Source: Sphingobacterium tenebrionis (GTDB taxonomy: Bacteria > Bacteroidota > Bacteroidia > Sphingobacteriales > Sphingobacteriaceae). From it: a stretch of 11,325 nt of DNA. The position numbers were made by a program, and so were the translations under genes. The stretch covers positions 1-11,325 of the forward strand of contig NZ_JAYLLN010000060.1 in assembly GCF_037126265.1 (NCBI RefSeq), given 5' to 3'. Positions 1 to 6,609 of the stretch are shown here, one piece after another. Each line of letters starts with the position of its first letter. Position 1 is the first letter of the stretch. Below the pieces are notes generated by a model. That model saw only the letters and a program-made list of their open reading frames with translations. It was not told where the DNA came from and ran no database searches.

Positions 1-36
1 CATCCTGATATCCGTTAAAGCCTACTTTAAGATACG

Positions 37-76
37 AAAAAAGGAGCAGAAAACTGTTGTTTTCTACTCCTTTTTT
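37..76 (-). terminator. Strong intrinsic terminator at the end of the xus operon
   Basis: The arms 37-54 and 59-76 form an approximately 17-bp stem with a 4-nt loop (55-58). The stem has an A-rich left flank and a T-rich right flank, so it could terminate transcription from either side. The only imperfection is position 47 against 66. It is a C/A mismatch in plus-strand RNA but a G-U wobble in minus-strand RNA, which favours use by the leftward operon. It begins 75 bp past the stop codon of the PepSY gene. A rightward gene beyond the left edge might share it. Confidence 0.85.
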
Positions 77-127
77 TGCCCATTCTAAAAGGGGACTTTT
101 TCAGTGCCCTCGTTTGCCTACAAGTCT

Positions 128-159
128 TTTTTGATTATTTCCCTTTTTGATTATTTCCT
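128..159. repeat. 16-bp tandem duplication over the PepSY stop codon
   Basis: Positions 128-143 and 144-159 are two copies of the same 16-bp unit (TTTTTGATTATTTCC plus one variable base), matching at 15 of 16 positions. The stop codon of the leftward PepSY gene (151-153) lies in the right-hand copy. The left-hand copy carries a second TAA in another frame. It looks like a replication-slippage duplication in an AT-rich tail, and no function is evident. Confidence 0.7.
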
Positions 160-1554
160 TTTTGGTTTTTTCTTCATTTTGTTCAACCAGATCATTACGC
201 CAGTGACCGATAGTGAAGTAGCGATCAAACACGAGATAAAATAGAGGAGCTTGGTAAATGGTCCATAGATATCCCCAATATGTAAGGCTTTAATAGACGC
301 AGAAGCTCTTTCGTTAAAGGGCTTTTCCCTGAAGATATCCTTTTCCAGAACCTCACCAGTATATTGATTCAAGGTTAGTTTATCACCTGCAGATGGTGCA
401 AAAAATCCTACCCTATTTTTACTGATGGAAACCGTTCCGGTACTATCCTTGGCAAAATTGATCGTAAGGTCGCCATCATAGGTCAATACCTTATTGGCTG
501 CCAAAATCGTTTCCTCGATGGTCATCGGAGCTTTTCCATCAGCTGGAATAATAGATAATAACGGTTTTTTCTCTTCTTTAGGCGCATCTGGGGATTTATA
601 AGTCCCCCATGTTTTCTGCCATCCCGAACGGTACCAGTCAAAAGACCAGAAAGGCCCGGTTACAGCCATTAAAAACAGAATGATGCAACTATAAAAGCCC
701 AGGGTATTATGGAGGTCATGGTTTACTCGCTTCCAATTGGCTGTCCAACGGATCTTCAAACCATTTCTCCAAGAGCGTATTTTGTTCGGGAACCAGATCA
801 CCATACCGGTAATTACTCCCAACAGGAATAATAGGGTTGCCGTTCCTGTGATCCAAGAACCTAGCTTCCGGTTTTCGACTCCTTCGATCAAAGGTTCTTC
901 GATTTCATTGAGTAAGAGCCAACGGTGTAAGCCGAACATCTTCTGCATGAACTCTGCTGTTTTTGTTTTTTCGTCTGCAGGATCGCCGATTATTTCTCCT
1001 GAGTAGGGGTTAACGGCAAGTTGGTTGGCACGTGGTCCTCTACCGCCACCTCCGCCAGCTGGTGCAGCAGGTTTTTTCTCCCCTTCTTGAGGTTTTGTGG
1101 TCTCAGCAGGTTCGGAAGATTGCTTCGTTCCTCGCAATGACGCGGAAGCCTTGCCTTCGGCGGGTTTTCCTTCGCCTGTCCTTGGTTCGGGTTTTCCTTC
1201 GCCAGATTTTCCCTCGCCGGATTTTCCTTCGCCATCTTTTTCCTTTTTGCTATAAAGGATGCTGGTGATTGCATCATCTGCAAAAGGGATCTTGATCCCT
1301 ACCACTTTACCTTTAACTTCCGGTTTAACCTTGGCCATCAGCTCATCAGCATTCCATTTTTCCCCAGCAGGATCTACCTGATGATAGTTCGATTGTGCCC
1401 AAGCCCGGATCTCTGTATTATACACATAGATTGTCCCTGTAAGACAAACAATGAAGACAATGATCCCGGAAATCAATCCTCCCCATAGATGGATATCGTT
1501 CAGGAATTTTCTGAATTTAATCCAAGTAGATGTTTTTTGTTTTGGTTTACTCAT
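151..1554 (-). CDS. xusC: PepSY-associated TM helix protein, XusC-like inner-membrane component
   Basis: This 467-residue inner-membrane protein has four predicted helices (about 25-46, 234-255, 285-305 and 433-457) and a large periplasmic loop between the first two. Histidines typical of PepSY_TM proteins are present: H22 in IHLWGG, H210 in LHRWLL, H279/H282 in NHDLHNTLG and H425 in LHIGD. Such proteins are thought to bind haem and pass electrons across the membrane. In the B. thetaiotaomicron xus system the homologue is proposed to act on iron from imported ferric siderophore. The ATG at 1554 was chosen because the longer reading from 1605 would run through a terminator-like hairpin and add 17 non-conserved residues before the basic N-terminus MSKPKQK. 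The loop is odd: residues about 105-178 are low-complexity (GEGK repeats, poly-Gly), and residues 137-147 come from a dispersed DNA repeat. It is the last gene of the receptor/lipoprotein/PepSY operon. The family call is firm; the siderophore role is inferred from context. Confidence 0.88.
   Translation of the reverse strand: MSKPKQKTSTWIKFRKFLNDIHLWGGLISGIIVFIVCLTGTIYVYNTEIRAWAQSNYHQVDPAGEKWNADELMAKVKPEVKGKVVGIKIPFADDAITSILYSKKEKDGEGKSGEGKSGEGKPEPRTGEGKPAEGKASASLRGTKQSSEPAETTKPQEGEKKPAAPAGGGGGRGPRANQLAVNPYSGEIIGDPADEKTKTAEFMQKMFGLHRWLLLNEIEEPLIEGVENRKLGSWITGTATLLFLLGVITGMVIWFPNKIRSWRNGLKIRWTANWKRVNHDLHNTLGFYSCIILFLMAVTGPFWSFDWYRSGWQKTWGTYKSPDAPKEEKKPLLSIIPADGKAPMTIEETILAANKVLTYDGDLTINFAKDSTGTVSISKNRVGFFAPSAGDKLTLNQYTGEVLEKDIFREKPFNERASASIKALHIGDIYGPFTKLLYFISCLIATSLSVTGVMIWLNKMKKKPKRK
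1114..1144. repeat. Dispersed repeat arm inside the xusC coding sequence
   Basis: These 31 bp are identical, without a mismatch, to 11175-11205 beside the 5S rRNA gene. In the intergenic copy this segment is the right outer arm of a palindromic element. Here only one arm is present. Read on the minus strand in the xusC frame it gives SASLRGTKQSS (residues 137-147). In another frame it gives the HCEERSNL-type peptide that commonly appears in spurious ORFs made from this repeat family. It lies in a low-complexity periplasmic linker, where an in-frame insertion would be tolerated. Confidence 0.9.
1147..1233 (-). repeat. Low-complexity GEGK repeat region in xusC linker
   Basis: On the coding strand this segment contains near-identical 15-bp units of the form GGCGAAGGAAAATCC. 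They encode GEGKS, GEGKS, GEGKP, then EPRT, GEGKP and AEGKA (residues about 108-136). The units differ by single bases, as expected of tandem expansion by slippage. The segment directly abuts the dispersed repeat arm at 1114-1144, so the variable loop seems to have grown both by slippage and by repeat insertion. Confidence 0.75.
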
Positions 1555-1580
1555 TTTTCTCTTTACTACCACTAGGTGAT

Positions 1581-1618
1581 TAAAACCAAAAATCAGGCGA
1601 GCCAACAGCTCACCTGAT
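1581..1618 (-). terminator. Terminator-like hairpin between xusB and xusC
   Basis: In minus-strand RNA the arms 1608-1618 and 1592-1602 form an 11-bp stem with one G-U pair and a 5-nt loop. It is followed by TTTTTGGTTTT, the usual shape of an intrinsic terminator. It lies 27 bp past the xusB stop and 37 bp before the xusC ATG. On the plus strand the G-U pair becomes a C/A mismatch, which fits function in the leftward transcript. It may act as a partial terminator that lowers xusC expression relative to xusAB. A short TCACCT motif downstream (minus strand, 1579-1574) could compete for the 5' arm, but this is only a possibility. Confidence 0.7.
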
Positions 1619-1645
1619 ATGGATTATTTATCTTTTGCTTTACGA

Positions 1646-2998
1646 TTAATAGATACCGATGTAACGGTTTCCTGGTTGATTGATCAATTTAGCTCCAACA
1701 GTCATTTCACCAGATTTTCTATTAAAAACATAGATGTTTCCATCTTCACTAACCGGCGTAACAACGATATATACATTGTCCCCTACCAACGCAATATTCT
1801 GCATCTGACGGAAATTTAAGGTTGCCTCGTTTGGAATATTATATTTCTTTGCGGTCTTGTTGTTCAAATCAACGCGGGCAATATATCCACCCTCACCTGC
1901 AATGTTGTAAATTACGAATCCTATACCATCGCCAACATATTTCCAAGTTTCGATATAGCTATCATTTATACCTAAAGCTTGGTCTAAACTAAATACAAAA
2001 GAATTATCGTAATCGTTGGTTGCAGAATTGATCCTCAAGATCTTTGAACCACCAGTGCCTTTTGCTTCTCCAGAAGTTGCTTGATATACATGTCCATCTG
2101 TTCCAATATATTGCATCGTAGAACGATAGCCATTAGTATTTGCCCTAGTTTTATCGGTAGTAATCAATTTAGGGTTATCGAATGATGGATAATCTACCAC
2201 CAATGTTTTTGCAAATGCCTTAGGACTTTTTGTATCTGAAGCAAATTCTGGAAGTCCCTTATCATTAATAGTGAAAGAATTGACATTATGTTTAGAAATG
2301 GCAGCACCTATATATGCCTTGTTCCCACTTTTATTAACGATAGGTACATCTATTCGTGATATGTAATATCCCGCTGCAACTTCATCCGGCGATAAAGCCA
2401 AATCAAATGTAGCTGTCTTTGTAATTCTTGGATTGTTAAGGTCTAAGGAAATGATATCCGTTTTTGTTGTTCTTTCTTTAAAAACAAAATTTGGAGACGT
2501 TCCTGTAGTAACCACTGGGTTTGCGGTTCCACGAACAGCAATCCCTACACCAGGTGCTGCAACTAACCATCTTGGAGCATCACTCACATAATTTTTTGTG
2601 TGCACCTCAGCACCATCAGCTTGAAACCTATTTCTTCCTTTAACAATATATTTATTGAAAACACCACCGTCATCTCCTGTATATTGAATGTTATAAAGGT
2701 ACTTTCCATCCGCAGAAGCCTGAAGTCTAGCCGTACGAGATGACTTAACGCTTGTTCCTTCATCAAAAACCTTCACACTGTAATTTGGATTGATGGCATC
2801 CGGTTCGCTGATACTAAACACCTTAGTTCCTCCATCCCCATCTCCAGCTGTAGTCTTCATCAAAGCTCCTGAAACGGTGATCCAACGATCAACATTTTCA
2901 TCCGGATCCAATACAACATTATCTTTCTGACAACTGCTGAACGTAAGGGAAGTAGCGGCTATACCCAATAGGGCAAATTTTATAAGATTAGTTTTCAT
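1646..2998 (-). CDS. xusB: DUF4374 lipoprotein, XusB-like siderophore-binding candidate
   Basis: This 450-residue protein begins with a lipoprotein signal (MKTNLIKFALLGIAATSLTF) ending in the lipobox FSSC, with the lipidated Cys at position 23. The residues after it (QKDN, then acidic residues) resemble the lipoprotein export signal that sends Bacteroidota lipoproteins to the cell surface, described as QKDDE-like in Capnocytophaga. The body matches my recollection of DUF4374 proteins, a repeated beta-strand, propeller-like fold. One member, XusB of B. thetaiotaomicron, is a surface lipoprotein that binds ferric enterobactin. It starts 22 bp downstream of the receptor gene, with no clear Shine-Dalgarno sequence, and is followed by the PepSY gene. 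The likely role is capture of a ferric siderophore at the surface and delivery to the receptor. The ligand cannot be told from sequence. Signal and family are well supported; the function is by analogy. Confidence 0.87.
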   Translation of the reverse strand: MKTNLIKFALLGIAATSLTFSSCQKDNVVLDPDENVDRWITVSGALMKTTAGDGDGGTKVFSISEPDAINPNYSVKVFDEGTSVKSSRTARLQASADGKYLYNIQYTGDDGGVFNKYIVKGRNRFQADGAEVHTKNYVSDAPRWLVAAPGVGIAVRGTANPVVTTGTSPNFVFKERTTKTDIISLDLNNPRITKTATFDLALSPDEVAAGYYISRIDVPIVNKSGNKAYIGAAISKHNVNSFTINDKGLPEFASDTKSPKAFAKTLVVDYPSFDNPKLITTDKTRANTNGYRSTMQYIGTDGHVYQATSGEAKGTGGSKILRINSATNDYDNSFVFSLDQALGINDSYIETWKYVGDGIGFVIYNIAGEGGYIARVDLNNKTAKKYNIPNEATLNFRQMQNIALVGDNVYIVVTPVSEDGNIYVFNRKSGEMTVGAKLINQPGNRYIGIY

Positions 2999-3020
2999 CG
3001 TAATAATTATATGGTAATAC

Positions 3021-5444
3021 TTAAATTTTATTAATGGAATAATTCAGTTTTAGGTAGAATCCCCTGCCTGGTTTCTGCACCCCAAAATTGTCATAAACCT
3101 CTGCATTGAACATGTTCTTCACATCTAAACTGGCAATGATCTTTTTGGAAGGGAACACATAGCTCAGCCCAAGATTCTGGGATACCTGTGTCGGTGTCAC
3201 GAACCAATCCGAATCAAACCAAACGGTGCTGAATGGTGCTACATAACCAACTGTATAGAACAAGTTCAACTTGGAATTCTTTTGAATCAGGTTATCCAGG
3301 TGATAATGCACATTCCCATTCATCGTAAAGAAAGGCTCATTAGGAATCTGTGTATTGTAATAAGGCAATTGTTTACCCGAATTCGGGTCAAACTGCACTT
3401 TGTATAAGGAATTGAATTTGGAGAAATTGAAACCTACGGTCAGGTTGTTCTTGTAGTTATAGAACAGCTCACCCTCAAAACCTACGGATTGCGATTTTCC
3501 TAAATTCACAAATTTGGTCACTTCGATCTCCTGGTTGTTCATCAACTCATTGGCCTCCGGCATGATCCTATCCTTCACATTTCTCCAGAAAACATTGGTC
3601 GCTAAGGAAACTTTATGGTCGTCGAAATCGAATGTTCCCAATCGGAAACCTGCATTGTAGTTATCGCTGATTTCTGGTCGGATATTAGGATTGGACAATA
3701 CATTATCTTCTGGGCTTCCAAAGGTCTCCGAATCGACCGGCATACGGACAGCGCGTTCTGCAGATGCCAATAGGATGATATTCGGTTTTATGCGGTAAGA
3801 ACCTGCCAGCCCATAACCCGAGTTGGTCCGGTTATCCTTCATCGTATTTTCTTGAAAGGTAGTTTCGCCATTGTTCACCGTAGCGGTATAGGAAGTGCTA
3901 CCAATAGATTGCTGGTATAACTTATAGAAAAGGTTAGTGATCAATTTATTGTTGATCGTTTGGGCTTCATAATTGAAGGATACCACATTTTTTGCCAGAT
4001 CATTTTTGCGGTTCAATCCCACATTGGCAACTGGATATAAACGATCCGAATCTTTCCGATCTACGGTATAGAATACGTGGTTCACCGAAAGCCTATGGCC
4101 CGAAACAACATCATAACTCAGATTTGAACGGATGTTTGCCACTTGACGTTTGATGTCGTTCAAGGTTGGACTACCCTGTTGTGCTCCCGAAGAATGCTTG
4201 ATGGGATTGCCGTTCAGATCTAAACGAATCTGACCATCCCAATTGAATTCATAAGGAACGGTATCTTGAATGGAAGTATTTCTAAAGCTATATACTGCAT
4301 TTACCGAAAGACCAAGACCAGGCGTTAGTAGATCTTTTTTAACATAGTTCAAGCTCAACACATTGGCGTTCGCATTCGAAGTCCTTCCATAATAAGGTGT
4401 TCCCATGGTCTGTCCATGTTGGATCTCCTTGTAGGAATCCGACACATTATAACCCAAGAAGAACGTATCTGCCCATTTAACATCGGTAAATCCAAATTCG
4501 AACCTTCCAGAAATGGATCTGTACCCGTCAAAAAATCTTTTCGTACGGTAATACCTTTGTACTACCCCGTCTGGCTGAATATATTTGGAAAACTTGCCCC
4601 AGATTTCATAATCGTTATCCGAATTCAGGAAGCTTCCAGAAACTCGTGTTGTAAAACCTGTTTTGGCATGTCTATATAAAGCACTGATATCCGATTGGGT
4701 CGTATTGAAGGAACCATAAGAAACAGATGCCGATAAATTATTACTGTTAGTACCTTTTTTGAGCACGATATTGATGGCTCCGCCCAAAAGATCTCCGGTT
4801 AAGTGTGCCGGAAGAACCCCTTTGTAAACTTCGATCCGCTCAATCATGGATGGCGGAATATTGTTCAGATTGAAGGAAGATCCATACGTAGAGATCTCAA
4901 TTCCATCGATAAAGATACCCACCGATCGGCCGGTCATCCCATTCAGGTTATATTGTACCTCCGATCCCAAGCCACCACTCTGACGAACCCTTACCCCTAC
5001 TGTTTTGTCCAATAATTCATTGGTCTGTATGTTACGGACAGCCGCTTCCTTCGTCTCGATCACATTCACCGCGAAACCTTTGGTTTCAATCTCCCTTTTT
5101 ACAGTGTTTCTCACCACTCGGATTTCATCAAGACTGATTTCCCCTTTTGGGTCGATGTGGATATGCAGATCGTATTTTGGCTTCTCTACCTTTAGGCTAA
5201 CTCTTTTGTCTTTTACTTCGATGGAGGTCACCAAAATAGTTTGGTTTCCATAAGGCACCTGTTCCAAAAGGTATTCCCCTTTTTCATTAGAGACGGTTCC
5301 GATCGTTGTTCCATCCACTTTTACACTCGCATTGGCTACCGGTTTTCCATCCAGCAGATGAACAATACCTTTAATGTTGGACGTCTGTCCCATCAAGGAA
5401 CCGGTAATCATTAAAAAGAGAGCAGCGATGTAAAAATGTTTCAT
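3021..5444 (-). CDS. xusA: TonB-dependent outer-membrane receptor, XusA-like
   Basis: This 807-residue protein is a complete TonB-dependent transporter. A signal peptide (residues 1-19, cleavage before Q20) is followed by a carboxypeptidase-regulatory-like domain (about 22-100, with GTVSNEKGEYLL), a TonB-box-like segment LDEIRVV (105-111), a plug domain (about 120-232, with DGIEIS, IERIEVYKG and GGAINIVLKKG) and a beta-barrel to the C-terminus. The end, GRGFYLKLNYSINKI, is a typical last strand, although the final residue is not aromatic. Such receptors use TonB/ExbBD energy to bring ferric siderophores, haem or other ligands into the periplasm. Being first in an operon with a DUF4374 lipoprotein and a PepSY protein, next to an AraC regulator, points to ferric siderophore uptake as in xusABC. 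The substrate is not determinable here. A promoter and two operator-like repeats lie within 90 bp upstream. Confidence 0.92.
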   Translation of the reverse strand: MKHFYIAALFLMITGSLMGQTSNIKGIVHLLDGKPVANASVKVDGTTIGTVSNEKGEYLLEQVPYGNQTILVTSIEVKDKRVSLKVEKPKYDLHIHIDPKGEISLDEIRVVRNTVKREIETKGFAVNVIETKEAAVRNIQTNELLDKTVGVRVRQSGGLGSEVQYNLNGMTGRSVGIFIDGIEISTYGSSFNLNNIPPSMIERIEVYKGVLPAHLTGDLLGGAINIVLKKGTNSNNLSASVSYGSFNTTQSDISALYRHAKTGFTTRVSGSFLNSDNDYEIWGKFSKYIQPDGVVQRYYRTKRFFDGYRSISGRFEFGFTDVKWADTFFLGYNVSDSYKEIQHGQTMGTPYYGRTSNANANVLSLNYVKKDLLTPGLGLSVNAVYSFRNTSIQDTVPYEFNWDGQIRLDLNGNPIKHSSGAQQGSPTLNDIKRQVANIRSNLSYDVVSGHRLSVNHVFYTVDRKDSDRLYPVANVGLNRKNDLAKNVVSFNYEAQTINNKLITNLFYKLYQQSIGSTSYTATVNNGETTFQENTMKDNRTNSGYGLAGSYRIKPNIILLASAERAVRMPVDSETFGSPEDNVLSNPNIRPEISDNYNAGFRLGTFDFDDHKVSLATNVFWRNVKDRIMPEANELMNNQEIEVTKFVNLGKSQSVGFEGELFYNYKNNLTVGFNFSKFNSLYKVQFDPNSGKQLPYYNTQIPNEPFFTMNGNVHYHLDNLIQKNSKLNLFYTVGYVAPFSTVWFDSDWFVTPTQVSQNLGLSYVFPSKKIIASLDVKNMFNAEVYDNFGVQKPGRGFYLKLNYSINKI

Positions 5445-5462
5445 TATATCCGATTAATATCT

Positions 5463-5470
5463 TAGATTTG
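5463..5470 (+). promoter_or_regulatory. Candidate -7 promoter element of the AraC regulator
   Basis: TAGATTTG matches the Bacteroidetes -7 consensus TAnnTTTG exactly and lies 64 bp before the regulator ATG at 5535. No good -33 TTG is seen at the expected distance; the nearest candidate is TGTTTC at 5437-5442. The promoter may be weak or activator-dependent. The predicted start, about 5476, lies directly before the first operator-like repeat. Confidence 0.5.
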
Positions 5471-5477
5471 AACACTC

Positions 5478-5494
5478 TTTAGAACAAGTCTAAA
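5478..5494. promoter_or_regulatory. Operator-like inverted repeat, site 1
   Basis: TTTAGA and TCTAAA form a perfect 6-5-6 inverted repeat centred on 5486, in the gap between the divergent receptor and regulator genes. It lies just downstream of the predicted transcription starts of both. A second site of the same design is centred exactly 33 bp away. The form suits a dimeric metal-responsive repressor (DtxR/IdeR- or Fur-like), but the binding protein is not in the window. Confidence 0.6.
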
Positions 5495-5506
5495 TAAATA
5501 TCGCTG

Positions 5507-5534
5507 CAAATGTAGAATTATTCTAAATAGCAAA
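5507..5534 (-). promoter_or_regulatory. Candidate promoter of the xusABC operon
   Basis: On the minus strand TACATTTG (5514-5507) matches the -7 consensus TAnnTTTG exactly, and TTTG (5534-5531) can serve as the -33 element. The spacing of 16 bp is slightly shorter than usual. The predicted start lies near 5501, giving a leader of about 57 nt before the receptor ATG at 5444. Operator site 2 fills the spacer and overlaps the -7 element, so occupancy should block polymerase. Confidence 0.55.
5511..5527. promoter_or_regulatory. Operator-like inverted repeat, site 2
   Basis: TGTAGA-N5-TCTAAA repeats the design of site 1 with one changed base, and its inner part TAGAAT-T-ATTCTA is a perfect palindrome. 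Its centre (5519) is 33 bp, about three helical turns, from that of site 1, so both would face the same side of the DNA. It overlaps the candidate xusA promoter and ends 7 bp before the AraC ATG, so it could influence both genes. Confidence 0.6.
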
Positions 5535-6479
5535 ATGACGCAATCGGAAAAAAAAGCTTCACAATCGGAAATTATCGCACAGGGAAATCCATTTTCAGAC
5601 AAAAGTTTGTCTGAATTAGGGACTTTCATGTATTTTACCGTGCTGAAGGGGCGACAACGATTCGCTTTTATTTCTCCGATCGAAGGATATCTTAACCTGT
5701 TGGTGCATGACCATTCCGCCAATTGCACGTATTCCATTCAAGCTGAAAATTACCTATTACAAGCCGGTGAGAACATCCTAAAGCATGTGAACAAGGGCGA
5801 TCATTTGGAATTCAAGAGCCTAAGCCCCGATAATATGGTCCTGATGATGTTGGTGCCCTGTGACAAATTACCGGCCTTCCATACCAAATACTTGGAGAAC
5901 AGAGATCGATTTGAAAAAGGGTTATTGACCAAAGCTGATTCCAGGATCGAACTATCCCTGCAGCAGATTTTTGAACTCTATCAGGAAGATTCCTACCTCA
6001 ATCAGTTAAAGATCCAAAGTCTATTGCTAGAGATCATCATCCATCAGGTCGAAGGACTTTACGCAGAAAATGAATCCAAGGAACTTATTGTAAATAAAAG
6101 CCATTTTGAGAAGATCCAACAGGTCAAAAAGATGATCGATGAGGACCTTTCCAAAAACCATAGTATTGCCGAATTGGCAAAAGCTGTTGGCACCAATGAA
6201 CAGTATCTTAAAAAATACTTTAAGCAGCATTATGGAAAAACGGTGATGAACTACATTACGGAAGCGAAGATGGAACATGCCAAAAAACTTATCCTAATGG
6301 GTAAATATCGGGTTTCGGATGTAGCTCGGATGACCGGATACAAGCATTCCACCCACTTTACCACTGCTTTTAAAAAGTATTTTGGGATCATTCCTAACTC
6401 CTTGAAATACACCTTCCTTGTTGCTCATGAAGGCGTTCATGTCCTTCCTGAGATTGCAAGCTTTTTGCATATCCTGTAA
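5535..6479 (+). CDS. AraC-family transcriptional regulator of the xus locus
   Basis: The product is 314 residues long. The C-terminal third is an AraC/XylS DNA-binding domain: the first helix-turn-helix lies near 211-231 (IAELAKAVGTNEQYLKKYF) and the second near 260-281 (VSDVARMTGYKHSTHFTTAF), followed by the typical KKYFGIIP-S-KY block. The N-terminal 180 residues show no family motif I can name and presumably sense the effector. AraC regulators next to siderophore receptors, such as PchR of Pseudomonas, commonly activate the receptor gene when the ferric siderophore is bound. The divergent position and shared 90-bp control region suggest the same job here. Operator-like repeats just before its start suggest it is itself repressed, perhaps by iron. 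The protein runs about 20 residues past the usual end of the domain. The family is certain; target and effector are inferred. Confidence 0.92.
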   Translation: MTQSEKKASQSEIIAQGNPFSDKSLSELGTFMYFTVLKGRQRFAFISPIEGYLNLLVHDHSANCTYSIQAENYLLQAGENILKHVNKGDHLEFKSLSPDNMVLMMLVPCDKLPAFHTKYLENRDRFEKGLLTKADSRIELSLQQIFELYQEDSYLNQLKIQSLLLEIIIHQVEGLYAENESKELIVNKSHFEKIQQVKKMIDEDLSKNHSIAELAKAVGTNEQYLKKYFKQHYGKTVMNYITEAKMEHAKKLILMGKYRVSDVARMTGYKHSTHFTTAFKKYFGIIPNSLKYTFLVAHEGVHVLPEIASFLHIL

Positions 6480-6574
6480 TCCAGTCGGCGAAATGTATAG
6501 TTAAAGATTGTTAAATGCACTGGTTCACGCGGTTAGCTAAATGGAAATGAACTATTTTCGCATGTTAAATATAA

Positions 6575-6605
6575 TTGAATATTAGTATTAATTGACGTAT
6601 CTTTG
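6575..6605 (+). promoter_or_regulatory. Promoter of the bamD-rpoZ-coaBC operon
   Basis: TATCTTTG at 6598-6605 matches the Bacteroidetes -7 consensus exactly, and TTG at 6575-6577 gives a -33 element 20 bp upstream. The -7 element ends only 4 bp before the bamD ATG (6610), which places the likely transcription start at or next to the start codon. The rest of the 6480-6574 gap shows no gene and no convincing terminator. Confidence 0.65.
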
Positions 6606-6609
6606 TAGG

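Noticed and set aside
990..1283. A 97-residue leftward ORF in an alternate frame with the same HCEERSNL peptide
   Set aside because: It overlaps the xusC coding sequence in another frame and is composed of the repeat arm and low-complexity DNA.
1555..1605. Upstream extension of the PepSY protein by 17 residues
   Set aside because: It would begin inside the terminator-like hairpin; the ATG at 1554 gives a basic N-terminus leading directly into the first membrane segment.
4921..4935. GC-rich palindromic stretch around CCGATCGGCCGGT
   Set aside because: It lies within the conserved plug domain coding sequence of the receptor and is short; codon constraint and chance are sufficient.
5462..5737. 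A 91-residue leftward ORF across the regulator start
   Set aside because: It is antisense to the AraC regulator N-terminus and covers the operator region, with no recognisable protein features.
6480..6574. Possible terminator after the AraC gene from CCAGT/ACTGG pairing
   Set aside because: The stem would be only 5 bp with a very long loop and no T-tract.
6592..6609. TTG start giving bamD six extra residues
   Set aside because: It overlaps the -7 promoter element and would put MTYLCR before an already complete lipoprotein signal.
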